The position numbers and the translations under genes are program-made. 64,000 nt of DNA from Betaproteobacteria bacterium SCN1 (lineage in GTDB: Bacteria; Pseudomonadota; Gammaproteobacteria; Burkholderiales; Thiobacillaceae), in assembly GCA_008923315.1 (NCBI GenBank), contig WBSF01000009.1:248001-312000 (forward strand). Reading direction: 5' to 3'. Of this stretch, positions 23,505-32,218 are shown one piece after another. Position 1 is the stretch's first letter; each line of letters begins with the position of its first letter. The notes below the pieces were generated by a model, which was not told the origin of the DNA, did not search any database, and saw nothing but the letters and a program-made list of their open reading frames with translations.

Positions 23505-24977
23505 ATGAAACGCGGAGCACAAAAAATCCTGTTCGTGGCGAGCGAAGCCTATCCGCTGGTGAAGACCGGTGGCCTGGGCGATGTCGCCTACAGCCTGCCG
23601 CATGCGCTCGCCGCGCGCGGGGCCGATCTGCGGCTGCTGCTGCCGGGTTACCGGGCACTGCTGCGTCAGCTCGACAAGGTCCGTATCCTGGGCTGGCTCG
23701 ACGTGCGCGGTGCGGAAGGCATCGTGTCGGCGCGTATTCTGGAGACGCGTCATCCCGACTTCAAGTTTCCGTTGTGGGTGGTCGACTGCCCGCCGCTGTT
23801 CGACCGGCCCGGCAATCCCTATGTCAATGCAGGCGGACAGGACTGGCCGGACAATGCGGAACGCTTCGCCGTCTTCGCCCGCGTGGCTGCGCTGCTGGCC
23901 GCGGACGCGCTGGAACTGGACTGGCAGCCCGGTGTGGTACACGCGCACGACTGGCAGACAGGGCTGGTCGCTGCCTTTCTGGCCGATCAGCCGGCGCGGC
24001 CGAAGACCGTGTTCACCATCCACAATCTGGCCTACGGCGGTTATTTCTCGCACGGCGATTTCGTGCGGCTGCAATTGCCCAGCTATTGGTGGTCGTCCGA
24101 GGGTATCGAGTTCCACGGCGGTTTTTCGATGCTGAAGGCGGGCATCGTCTATGCCGATGCGGTCACCACGGTCAGTCCGACCTATGCGCGCGAGATCACG
24201 ACGCCCGAATTCGGCTATGGCCTGGACGGGTTGCTGCTGTCGCGGGCCTACAAGCTGCACGGCATTCTCAACGGCATCGACACGGCGATCTGGAATCCCT
24301 CCACCGATGCCTTTCTGCCTGCGCATTATTCGATCAGCCGTATCAACCCGGGCAAGCGGCGCAACAAGCAGGCGCTGCTCGAACGCTTCGGCCTCGCGGC
24401 CGACGAAGCCGCGCTGCAGGAACCACTCGTCGGGCTGGTCGGCCGTCTGGTCGAACAGAAGGGCGTCGACTGGGTGATCGCGGCGATCCCGACCCTGCTT
24501 GCGGAAACCGATGTGCGCTTCGCCATCCTGGGCAGCGGTCAGGCGATCTTCGAGCAGAAGCTGACGCGGCTGATGAAGCAGCATCCCGGCCGGGTGTTCG
24601 TCGAGATCGGCTATGACGAACCGCTGGCGCATCTGATCGAGGCCGGGTCGGATATTTTTCTCATGCCTTCGCGCTTCGAGCCCTGTGGGCTGAACCAGAT
24701 GTACAGCCTGCGCTACGGCACGCCACCGGTGGTGTACCGGACGGGCGGGCTGGCCGACACGGTGGTGGACACCCGCGAGGCGGCGCTCGCCGACGCCACG
24801 GCGAACGGCTTCGTATTCGACACGCCGGACGTTGCTGCGTTTCTCGCGGCAATTCGCCGCGCGCTGGAGCTGTATCGCCAGCCTGCAGTCTGGCGGCGCG
24901 TGCAGCAGGCCGGCATGGGACGGTCCTTCGACTGGCACGACAGTGCCGGCCATTACCTTTCGCTGTATTCGACGTAA
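23505..24977 (+). CDS. glgA: Glycogen synthase (ADP-glucose)
   Basis: GT5 enzyme that extends alpha-1,4-glucan from ADP-glucose. The N-terminal motif is [20 protein letters not shown] contributes to the cleft, and the C-terminal GT-B domain holds [11 protein letters not shown] and the E-x7-E region [16 protein letters not shown]. Length 490 is standard. No Shine-Dalgarno sequence is visible before the ATG; the preceding bases are CCTAACGCCTAAAAAA. glgP follows 21 bases later. Confidence 0.96.
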   Translation: MKRGAQKILFVASEAYPLVKTGGLGDVAYSLPHALAARGADLRLLLPGYRALLRQLDKVRILGWLDVRGAEGIVSARILETRHPDFKFPLWVVDCPPLFDRPGNPYVNAGGQDWPDNAERFAVFARVAALLAADALELDWQPGVVHAHDWQTGLVAAFLADQPARPKTVFTIHNLAYGGYFSHGDFVRLQLPSYWWSSEGIEFHGGFSMLKAGIVYADAVTTVSPTYAREITTPEFGYGLDGLLLSRAYKLHGILNGIDTAIWNPSTDAFLPAHYSISRINPGKRRNKQALLERFGLAADEAALQEPLVGLVGRLVEQKGVDWVIAAIPTLLAETDVRFAILGSGQAIFEQKLTRLMKQHPGRVFVEIGYDEPLAHLIEAGSDIFLMPSRFEPCGLNQMYSLRYGTPPVVYRTGGLADTVVDTREAALADATANGFVFDTPDVAAFLAAIRRALELYRQPAVWRRVQQAGMGRSFDWHDSAGHYLSLYST

Positions 24978-24998
24978 TCGACGCACCAGGAGCCCAGC

Positions 24999-27482
24999 AT
25001 GCCGCCGAAAAAATCTCCCCCGCCCTGCAATCCGACACTGACGCCACTGTCCGGCGATGCCAAATCCGTGACACGGGATTTCGAACGCTACCAGTTCTAC
25101 CATCTGGGGCGCTTCCAGGGATGTCCGCCGGTCTACACCTATCAGGCGCTGTCGTGGACGCTGCGCGACCGCATCATGACCGACTGGATGAATACCTATG
25201 CGCGCCGCGACGTGCCGGGCAACCGCCGCGCCTATTATCTGTCGCTCGAATTCCTGATCGGCCGCGCGCTGTCCAACCATGTGCTGAATCTCGATCTGGA
25301 GCAGCCCGCGCGGACGGCCCTGCAGGGGTTTTCCCACACGCTGGAGGACATCGCGGAGGAAGAGCACGACGCGGGGCTGGGCAATGGCGGCCTGGGCCGG
25401 CTCGCAGCCTGTTTCATGGACAGCTGTGCGACGCTCGATCTGCCGGTGATGGGGTATGGCCTGCGTTACCAGTTCGGCATGTTTCGCCAGCACATCGAGA
25501 ACGGCTACCAGGTCGAGGAACCGGACAACTGGCTGCGCGACGGCACCCCCTGGGAGGTGGAACGCTCGGAGTTCACCCGCCGCGTGCCTTTCGGCGGGCG
25601 GACCGAACACTATCACGACGAAACCGGGGCGGAGCGCGTGCGCTGGGTGGATACCCGGGACGTGCTGGCGGTTCCTTACGACATGCCGATCACCGGCTAC
25701 CGGAATCATGCGGTGAACACGCTGCGGCTGTGGAAGGCGACAGCCACCGACGAATTCGACCTCAACGAATTCAACGCCGGTAGCTATACGGAATCGGTCA
25801 CGGCCAAAAACCTGGCCGAGAACATCTCGATGGTGCTGTATCCCAACGACAGCAGCGAGAATGGCAAGGAGCTTCGGCTGCGCCAGCAATACTTTCTGGC
25901 GTCGGCCAGCCTGCAGGATGCATTGCGCCAGTGGCGCGCCGCGGGCAACAGCGATCTGTCGAGGTTCGCCGAGCACAATGTTTTCCAGATGAACGACACG
26001 CATCCGACCATCGCGGTGGCCGAGCTGATGCGCATCCTGGTCGATCTGGAGGACATGAGCTGGGGGGAGGCATGGGCGATCACGACGCGCTGCATGGCGT
26101 ACACCAACCACACCCTGTTGCCCGAGGCGCTCGAACGCTGGCCGGTCGCGCTGTTCGAACGCCTGCTGCCCCGCCTGCTCGAGATCATTTACGAAATCAA
26201 CGCGCGCTTCCTGCGCGAAGTGTCGATGAAATGGCCGGGCGACATGGATCGACAGCGCCGTATGTCCATCATTGAAGAGGGCGACGTCAAGCAGGTGCGC
26301 ATGGCCTGGCTCGCGATCGTCGGCAGCTTTTCGGTCAACGGCGTCGCGGCCCTGCATTCGCAGTTGTTGAAGGACGGCCTGTTCCGCGATTTCGTCGAAC
26401 TCTGGCCGGGCAAGTTCAACAACAAGACCAATGGCGTCACGCCGCGGCGCTGGGTGGCGCACGCCAATCCGGGCATGAGCGCGCTGATCAGCAGCAAGAT
26501 CGGCGAGGGCTGGGTGGCCGACCTCGCGCAGCTGGAGAAACTCAAGCCCTTTGCGGCTGCCACGGCCAGGAACAGGAAATTCCAGGCCGACTGGCAGGCG
26601 GTGAAGCGCGCCAACAAGGAACGTCTGGCGCTGCTGGTCAAGGCCGAGTGCAACGTCGATTTCGACTCGGATGCGCTGTTCGACGTGCAGGTCAAGCGTA
26701 TCCACGAATACAAGCGCCAGTTGCTGAACGTGCTGCACGTGATCCATCTGTACAACCGGATCAAGAAAGGCGATGTCGAGGGCTGGGCCGACCGTTGCGT
26801 ACTGATCGGCGGCAAGGCCGCGCCGGGCTACATCATGGCCAAGCGCATCATCAAGCTCATCAACAGTGTGGCCGAGGTGATCAATCGCGATCCCGATGTG
26901 GACGGGCGGCTGAAAGTGGCCTTCCTGCCGAACTACCGGGTTTCCAGCATGGAAATCATTGCGCCGGCCACCGATCTGTCCGAACAGATATCGACTGCCG
27001 GCAAGGAGGCCTCGGGCACGGGCAACATGAAATTCATGATGAATGGTGCGCTTACCATCGGTACCTACGATGGCGCGAACATCGAAATCCTGGAGGCGGC
27101 CGGAGAGGAGAATTTCTTCCTCTTCGGCCTGCGTGCCGAGGAAGTCGAGGCCTTGCGGCCCCACTACCAGCCGCACAGCCATCTCGAGCACGACCCGCGC
27201 CTGCGGGAGGTCATCGACCTGATCGCATCCGGCCATTTCAATTCCTGCGAACCGGGGATTTTCGACATGATCCTGGGCGCGCTGCTGAGTCCGCACGACC
27301 CGTGGATGGTGCTGGCCGACTTCGGCAGCTACGTCGAGGCGCAGGAAAAGGTCGCGCGTGCCTGGCAGGACCGCGCGGCGTGGACACGCATGAGCATCCT
27401 GAACACCGCGTCGTCCGGCTTTTTTTCCACGGACCGGACCATGCTCGAATACAACGGGGAGATCTGGAAGCTCAAGCGCTGA
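24999..27482 (+). CDS. glgP: Glycogen/starch/alpha-glucan phosphorylase
   Basis: PLP-dependent GT35 enzyme releasing glucose 1-phosphate from glycogen ends. The PLP attachment motif EASGTGNMKFMMNGALT and the active-site pieces SLEFLIGR, DAGLGNGGLGRLAACFMDS and VKRIHEYKRQLLN are intact. Length 827 is typical. A CAGGAG site precedes the ATG. With Pgi, Glk, GlgC, GlgB, GlgA, MalQ and the GH57 enzyme it completes a synthesis and mobilisation set in one run of genes. Confidence 0.96.
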   Translation: MPPKKSPPPCNPTLTPLSGDAKSVTRDFERYQFYHLGRFQGCPPVYTYQALSWTLRDRIMTDWMNTYARRDVPGNRRAYYLSLEFLIGRALSNHVLNLDLEQPARTALQGFSHTLEDIAEEEHDAGLGNGGLGRLAACFMDSCATLDLPVMGYGLRYQFGMFRQHIENGYQVEEPDNWLRDGTPWEVERSEFTRRVPFGGRTEHYHDETGAERVRWVDTRDVLAVPYDMPITGYRNHAVNTLRLWKATATDEFDLNEFNAGSYTESVTAKNLAENISMVLYPNDSSENGKELRLRQQYFLASASLQDALRQWRAAGNSDLSRFAEHNVFQMNDTHPTIAVAELMRILVDLEDMSWGEAWAITTRCMAYTNHTLLPEALERWPVALFERLLPRLLEIIYEINARFLREVSMKWPGDMDRQRRMSIIEEGDVKQVRMAWLAIVGSFSVNGVAALHSQLLKDGLFRDFVELWPGKFNNKTNGVTPRRWVAHANPGMSALISSKIGEGWVADLAQLEKLKPFAAATARNRKFQADWQAVKRANKERLALLVKAECNVDFDSDALFDVQVKRIHEYKRQLLNVLHVIHLYNRIKKGDVEGWADRCVLIGGKAAPGYIMAKRIIKLINSVAEVINRDPDVDGRLKVAFLPNYRVSSMEIIAPATDLSEQISTAGKEASGTGNMKFMMNGALTIGTYDGANIEILEAAGEENFFLFGLRAEEVEALRPHYQPHSHLEHDPRLREVIDLIASGHFNSCEPGIFDMILGALLSPHDPWMVLADFGSYVEAQEKVARAWQDRAAWTRMSILNTASSGFFSTDRTMLEYNGEIWKLKR

Positions 27483-27590
27483 GGTTCTGTTCGGGAGATG
27501 TGGCATGGGTGATTCGTACTGTCGCGGATTGGCAACGGGCGGGAGGCTGGAAAGGGGGTGAACCTCGGGGTGGGGCGACCCGGTGAAGGA

Positions 27591-27616
27591 GTTTTATATA
27601 TAATTAACTACTAATA
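27591..27616 (+). promoter_or_regulatory. AT-rich promoter region for the OmpA-domain gene
   Basis: In a very GC-rich setting this stretch is almost pure A and T, with TATAAT at 27599-27604 and TAATAT at 27611-27616. A clear -35 box at 17 bases is not seen. The 225 bases between glgP and the next gene hold nothing else that I can name; the gene start lies about 100 bases downstream, leaving a long 5' leader. Confidence 0.4.
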
Positions 27617-27707
27617 TTTAGTGTGCATGTCCATCAAACCCGTTTATTGTGAAGAGGGTTCGGTGGCCCTGCCGAAAACGACAACCTTCACCCACCCGGA
27701 GCTTTCC

Positions 27708-28937
27708 ATGCAGATCAAGTCGCTCGCGTTTGCCGTGTCCGCCGCCCTGGCCGCCGGTTTTGCCCAGGCCCAAACCTATCCCGTGGTACAGGCCGGACCG
27801 ATGGCGGTGCCGCAGGCAGCCGTTCCCGTTGCCCCTCGCACCGCAGACCAGTGGGTCGGCCGCATGACCGACTTCACCCAGAACGCGTCAGCGTTCAAGG
27901 ACCCCGCACAGTTTGCGGCCTGGACCAATGCGATGACCGACCCTTCGATGGTCGCCGCAATGGGCATTCAAATGATGGAGCCGGGCAACATGCTGCGCTC
28001 GATGACCACCATGATGCAGCCGGGCACGGTCAACAATTACATGCAGTTCATGGACCCCAGCGTCTACATGAAGTGGGGTGGGGCCATGATGAACCCGATG
28101 TGGTACACCCAGATGGCCACCAGCATGGCCGACCCGAGCAAGATGATGCGCTGGGTGATGCTGCCGATGGATCCCAAGATGTGGAACATGGGCATGCAGG
28201 CGATGAATCCCAACCTCTATATGAAGTGGATGATGACGCCGACGGATCCGCGCGCCATGTCCCTGATGTTTGCACCCATGAATCCGCAACTCTATGGCAG
28301 CATGATGGGCGGCATGTTCAACGGCCAGGCGATGGGCCCCACTTGGGGCGCGTTCATGCATCCCGCACAGCCCGTGGTGTCGGTGCAGGGCGCGGCGCCG
28401 GTCGCCAGCCCGATCAACGTGTTCGATCCCAGCAGCTGGTTCAGCATGTTCAACATGTTCGGCGGCATGCCCACGATGCCGGCGATGAGCATGCCGTTCG
28501 CGCCCATGGCGAACGCGCAGCCCATGCCTTTCGCCGTGCAGGCCGGCGCGCCCACCACGCTGAATCTCGGTGGCGATGCGCTGTTCAAGACCGGCAAGTC
28601 TTCGGTCAAGGATCTGACGTCCGAAGGCCGCGCCCAGCTCGATGAGCTGGTGAGCAAGATGAAGGCCTTTGGCACGATCGATGGCATCCGCGTGACCGGT
28701 CATGCCGACAAGACCGGCAACGCCGCCGCCAACCAGAAACTGTCGCTCGCCCGCGCCAAGGCGGTTTCGGCCTACCTCAAGTCCAAGGGCGTCAAAGCCA
28801 AGACCTTCGCCACCGCCGGCCTGGGTGACACCAAGCCCGTGGTCGAATGCGACATGAGCCAGCCGAAAGAGGCCCTGAAGGCCTGTCTTGCGCCCAACCG
28901 TCGCGTCGAGATCGAAGTCACCGGCGCCCGGCAGTAA
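27708..28937 (+). CDS. Exported methionine-rich repeat protein with C-terminal OmpA domain
   Basis: A 409-residue protein. Residues 1-21 form a signal peptide ending AQA. Residues about 65-204 are about eleven tandem 12-13-residue units starting D-P, N-P, E-P or Q-P and rich in Met, Trp and Tyr, for example DPSVYMKWGGAMM and NPNLYMKWMMTPT. A Pro/Met-rich linker follows. The last 110 residues are an OmpA-like peptidoglycan-binding domain (TGHADKTGNAAANQKLSLAR, then NRRVEIEV). The ATG follows a GGAG site; the frame is open upstream, but only this start gives a signal peptide. It is probably periplasmic or outer-membrane associated and tethered to the wall. The repeat part has no function I can assign; copper or redox buffering and a structural role are both possible. 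Confidence 0.8.
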   Translation: MQIKSLAFAVSAALAAGFAQAQTYPVVQAGPMAVPQAAVPVAPRTADQWVGRMTDFTQNASAFKDPAQFAAWTNAMTDPSMVAAMGIQMMEPGNMLRSMTTMMQPGTVNNYMQFMDPSVYMKWGGAMMNPMWYTQMATSMADPSKMMRWVMLPMDPKMWNMGMQAMNPNLYMKWMMTPTDPRAMSLMFAPMNPQLYGSMMGGMFNGQAMGPTWGAFMHPAQPVVSVQGAAPVASPINVFDPSSWFSMFNMFGGMPTMPAMSMPFAPMANAQPMPFAVQAGAPTTLNLGGDALFKTGKSSVKDLTSEGRAQLDELVSKMKAFGTIDGIRVTGHADKTGNAAANQKLSLARAKAVSAYLKSKGVKAKTFATAGLGDTKPVVECDMSQPKEALKACLAPNRRVEIEVTGARQ

Positions 28938-28970
28938 TCCGACTGTCCGTGCCCGTTCGGGGCCGACGCA

Positions 28971-28998
28971 AAAAAGGCCGGGATATCCCGGCCTTTTT
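28971..28998. terminator. Bidirectional intrinsic terminator
   Basis: A perfect 28-base palindrome with an A5 run, arms GGCCGGGAT and ATCCCGGCC, and a T5 run. It sits between the convergent OmpA-domain gene and panD and has U-tracts in both directions, so it should stop transcription both ways. Confidence 0.9.
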
Positions 28999-29014
28999 GT
29001 TTGGCGCGAAAAAC

Positions 29015-29395
29015 CTATGCCGCCTGCACCGGAATCGTGTGGCGCGTATCCATGATGCGATTGTCGGCATCGACGTACACGAGTGCGGGGGCATAGCGCG
29101 CCAGTTCGAGCTCGTTGTACACCGCGTAGGTGGCGATGATCACGAGGTCGCCCGGATTCGCCTTGTGTGCGGCGGCGCCGTTTACCGAGATGATTCCGGA
29201 ATCCCGCGCAGCGCGAATGGCGTAGGTGGTGAAACGTTCGCCATTGGTGATGTTGTAGATCTGGATCTGCTCGTATTCGTTGATGTTCGCCGCGTCCAGC
29301 AGGGCTTCGTCGATGGCGCACGAACCCTCGTAGTGCAGTTCGGAATGCGTGACGGTCGCCCGGTGCAGCTTGGACTTGAGCATCGTTCTTTGCAT
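29015..29395 (-). CDS. panD: Aspartate 1-decarboxylase
   Basis: Pyruvoyl enzyme that makes beta-alanine for pantothenate. The self-cleavage site is YEGS within HYEGSCAID, where Ser becomes the pyruvoyl group; [16 protein letters not shown] is the second conserved block. I choose the second of two in-frame ATGs (126 residues) because the family starts with a short M-x-R-T-M-L sequence and a GGAGG lies eight bases upstream of it; the ATG at 29410 would add five residues and lie before that GGAGG. It is last in the panB-panC-panD set. Confidence 0.95.
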   Translation of the reverse strand: MQRTMLKSKLHRATVTHSELHYEGSCAIDEALLDAANINEYEQIQIYNITNGERFTTYAIRAARDSGIISVNGAAAHKANPGDLVIIATYAVYNELELARYAPALVYVDADNRIMDTRHTIPVQAA

Positions 29396-29425
29396 GACGG
29401 TGCCCTCCATAAGTAAGGACGCATA

Positions 29426-29454
29426 TTATAAAACGTCAGACTGCTTCGCCCAAC
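29426..29454 (-). promoter_or_regulatory. Possible internal promoter for panD
   Basis: On the minus strand TTGGGC and a perfect TATAAT are separated by 17 bases, spanning the end of panC and the short panC-panD gap. The -10 ends about 30 bases before the panD start. This would let panD be expressed apart from panBC. Based on consensus only. Confidence 0.4.
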
Positions 29455-30281
29455 CCGAAATCGAGATTGTCGATCAGCCGCGTCGTGCCCAGCCAGGCGG
29501 CACCCAGCACGGCGACGCGCGCGCTGTCGGGGCCTGCTGCGCCGAGCGTGTCGGCATCGCGCACGGCGATGTAATCGACCCGCCAGCCGGCCATGCTCAG
29601 ATGCCGCCGCGTGGTTGCGGCCAGTGTTTCGTAATCCCGCTCCCCTGCCCGGATGGCGTCCTGCACCGTGACCAGCGCACGATACAGCTGCGGCGCCTGC
29701 ATGCGCTCGACGGGAGAGAGATAGCCGTTGCGCGAACTCATCGCCAGCCCGTCGGGTTCGCGCAGCGTCTCGCCCGCTAGAATGTCGACCGGCAGGTTGA
29801 ACTGGCCAACCAGTTCGCGGATGACGAAGAGCTGCTGGAAATCCTTCTTGCCGAAGATCGCGGCGCGCGGCCGCACCAGATTGAAGAGCTTCAGCACCAC
29901 GGTGGCCACGCCGTCGAAATGGCCGGGGCGGAAGGCACCGCACAAATCGTTCGCGAGGGTGGCGGGTACCTGTACGGTGAAGGTCTGCGGGGCGGGGTAC
30001 ATTTCGGCGACGCCGGGTGCAAACGCGATATCGCAGCCGGCGGCGGCAAGTTTCTCGCAATCGGCGTCCAGCGTGCGCGGATAGCGTTCGTAATCCTCGC
30101 CTGCGCCGAACTGCAGGGGGTTGACGAAGAGACTTGCGACGACCGGCAGCCCGGTCCGCTTCGCCAGTGCCACCAGCGCGGTGTGGCCAGCGTGCAGATT
30201 CCCCATGGTCGGTACGAATGCAGTGTCGCCGGCATTCGCCAGTGCGGCACGCAGGTCGGCAATGGTGTGGACGAGTCGCAT
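29436..30281 (-). CDS. panC: Pantoate-beta-alanine ligase
   Basis: Condenses pantoate and beta-alanine with ATP to pantothenate. The nucleotide-binding VPTMGNLHAGHTALV, the FVNPLQFGAGEDYERYPR block, FGKKDFQQL and the SSRNGYLS motif (the KMSKS equivalent) are present in 281 residues. Its start overlaps the panB stop by one base (TGATG). Confidence 0.97.
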   Translation of the reverse strand: MRLVHTIADLRAALANAGDTAFVPTMGNLHAGHTALVALAKRTGLPVVASLFVNPLQFGAGEDYERYPRTLDADCEKLAAAGCDIAFAPGVAEMYPAPQTFTVQVPATLANDLCGAFRPGHFDGVATVVLKLFNLVRPRAAIFGKKDFQQLFVIRELVGQFNLPVDILAGETLREPDGLAMSSRNGYLSPVERMQAPQLYRALVTVQDAIRAGERDYETLAATTRRHLSMAGWRVDYIAVRDADTLGAAGPDSARVAVLGAAWLGTTRLIDNLDFGLGEAV

Positions 30282-31072
30282 CAGAAACCGTGTTCGGCAG
30301 CGGGGAAACGGCCGTCTTTGACCGCTGCGACGTAAGCGCGGGCCGCCGCCTCGATCCCGTCTTGGCCGGCGAGAAAATTCTTCGAGAATTTTGGTGCGCG
30401 GGGATACAGGCCCAGCATGTCGTAGAGCACCAGCACCTGGCCGGAACAGTCGGGACCGGCGCCGATGCCGATGGTGGGGATCGTCAGCGCTTCGGTGACC
30501 GCGCGCCCCAGCATGGCCGGCACCATCTCCAGGACGATGAGGCCGGCGCCGGCGGCTTCCAGCGCGCGCGCGTCGGCGATCAGCCGTTCGGCGGCGGCTT
30601 CGTCGCGGCCCTGGACCTTGTAGCCGCCGAGCTGGTTGACCGACTGGGGCAGCAGACCGAGGTGCGCGCAGACGGGGATGCCGCGCTGTACGAGAAAAGC
30701 CACGGTTTCGACCATCACCGCGCCCCCCTCGAGCTTGATCATGTGCGCGCCGGCTGCCATCAGCTGCGCCGCTGCTGCGAAGGCCCGTGAGGGTGCGGTC
30801 TGGTAACTGCCGAAGGGGAGATCGGCGACGATGAAGGCGCGCCCGGCGCCGGCCGCGACGCAGCGCGTGTGGTAACGCATGTCGTCGAGCGTCACCGGCA
30901 GTGTCGAAGCATGGCCCTGTACCACCATGCCGAGCGAGTCGCCGACCAGCAGCACGTCCACGCCGGCTGCTTCGAGCGCGCGCGAGAAACCGGCGTCGTA
31001 GCAGGTCAACACGGCGATCTTTTCGCCGCGTTCGCGCATGGCCTGCAGGGTGGAAAGCGTGACGGCGGCCAT
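30281..31072 (-). CDS. panB: 3-methyl-2-oxobutanoate hydroxymethyltransferase
   Basis: First enzyme of the pantothenate branch, adding a hydroxymethyl group from methylene-THF to ketoisovalerate. Motifs include [33 protein letters not shown], and [20 protein letters not shown]. Length 263 is normal. It follows the nucleoside kinase by one base and overlaps panC. Confidence 0.97.
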   Translation of the reverse strand: MAAVTLSTLQAMRERGEKIAVLTCYDAGFSRALEAAGVDVLLVGDSLGMVVQGHASTLPVTLDDMRYHTRCVAAGAGRAFIVADLPFGSYQTAPSRAFAAAAQLMAAGAHMIKLEGGAVMVETVAFLVQRGIPVCAHLGLLPQSVNQLGGYKVQGRDEAAAERLIADARALEAAGAGLIVLEMVPAMLGRAVTEALTIPTIGIGAGPDCSGQVLVLYDMLGLYPRAPKFSKNFLAGQDGIEAAARAYVAAVKDGRFPAAEHGF

Positions 31073-31073
31073 T

Positions 31074-31715
31074 TCAGGCGGCGCGGCTGAAAAATTCGCG
31101 GGGGCTGCGCATTTTGTCGATGCGCTCGAGCAGCAGCTGGAAATCCTCGTCGCTGTCGGCGAAGTTCAGGTGCGCGGTATTGACGATGAGCAAGGGCGCC
31201 GCGTCGTAGCGATGGAAAAAATCGCTGTAGCTGCTGGCCAGGCGCTGCAGGTAGCCGGCGTCCATGCCACGCTCGAATTCGATGCCGCGGCGGCGCACGC
31301 GTTCCTGCAATACGTCGATCGGCGCCTGCAGGTAGATGACGAGATCGGGTACGGGGGCCTGCGGCGCGAGGCCGGCATAGATACGCTGGTAAAGCTCGAA
31401 TTCGTCGTCGTCCAGATTCAGCCGGGCGAACAGCATGTCCTTGTCGATCAGGAAATCCGACACCGTGCTGGCGCGGAACAGGTCGCCCTGCACCAGATCG
31501 CGCAACTGGCGTGTGCGGTCGAACAGGAAATGCAACTGCGTGGACAGCGCATAACGGCGCGGCTCCTGATAGAAACGCGCGAGGAAGGGATTGTCCATGC
31601 CGTTCTCCAGGATCGTGGCGGCATCCAGTTCCTCGGACAGCCGGTAGGCAAGACTGGTCTTGCCGGCACCGATCGGCCCCTCGACGACGATGTAGCGGTA
31701 GCGGTGGAGACTCAT
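31074..31715 (-). CDS. Deoxynucleoside kinase family protein
   Basis: P-loop kinase of the deoxyadenosine/deoxyguanosine kinase family. The Walker A loop is [10 protein letters not shown] (residues 14-23), a DR-type segment [11 protein letters not shown] follows, and the LID-like [13 protein letters not shown] is near residue 145. It should phosphorylate deoxynucleosides for salvage. Length is 213 residues. It lies between folK, which it overlaps by four bases, and panB, an arrangement common in betaproteobacteria without a known metabolic reason. Confidence 0.9.
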   Translation of the reverse strand: MSLHRYRYIVVEGPIGAGKTSLAYRLSEELDAATILENGMDNPFLARFYQEPRRYALSTQLHFLFDRTRQLRDLVQGDLFRASTVSDFLIDKDMLFARLNLDDDEFELYQRIYAGLAPQAPVPDLVIYLQAPIDVLQERVRRRGIEFERGMDAGYLQRLASSYSDFFHRYDAAPLLIVNTAHLNFADSDEDFQLLLERIDKMRSPREFFSRAA

Positions 31716-32218
31716 GCGTCGACCGCGGCAACGGGGGGCGGCAGGCGCGTGACGGCCTGGTCGTGGCAGGCCGCATGCCAGTCGGACGCACGACCGCGGC
31801 CGGGAATCGTGACATCCGGCGCGATTTCCAGCAGGGGCTGGAGCACGAAGGCGCGTTCGTGCATGCGTGGATGCGGCAAGGTCAGGCCGTCTTCGTGAAA
31901 ACGGGCGTCGCCGTACAGCAGCAGATCGAGATCGAGCGTGCGCGGCGCGTTGCGGAAGCTGCGCGTGCGGCCGTGACGGTGCTCGAGGTTCAGCAGCGCC
32001 GCAAGCAGCGCGCGCGGCGACAGCGCGGTCTCCACCTGTGCCACGGCGTTGACGAAATCCGGCTGGTCGACATGGCCGACCGGTGCGGATGCATACAGCG
32101 AGGAACGGGCGACGAGCCGGGTGGCGGGCAGGCGGTCGAGTTCGTCCAGCGCGTACTCCACCTGCGCGGCCGGGTCGTTCAGGTTGGCGCCGAGGCCGAG
32201 CGTGGCGAGAACGTTCAT
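31712..32218 (-). CDS. folK: 2-amino-4-hydroxy-6-hydroxymethyldihydropteridine pyrophosphokinase
   Basis: Pyrophosphorylates the pterin precursor of folate. LGLGANLNDP at the N-terminus, FVNAVAQVETALSP, TRSFRNAPRTLDLDLLLYGD with the Mg-binding Asp pair, and LPHPRMHERAFVLQPL are diagnostic. Start is the ATG overlapping the pcnB stop, giving 168 residues; the frame upstream is pcnB read out of frame. The thyA-folA pair elsewhere in the window serves the same pathway. Confidence 0.96.
   Translation of the reverse strand: MNVLATLGLGANLNDPAAQVEYALDELDRLPATRLVARSSLYASAPVGHVDQPDFVNAVAQVETALSPRALLAALLNLEHRHGRTRSFRNAPRTLDLDLLLYGDARFHEDGLTLPHPRMHERAFVLQPLLEIAPDVTIPGRGRASDWHAACHDQAVTRLPPPVAAVDA

Noticed and set aside
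23490-27506. 1338-codon minus-strand open frame opposite glgA and glgP
   Set aside because: Low-complexity H/R/Q/V-rich shadow of two enzymes with intact motifs on the plus strand.
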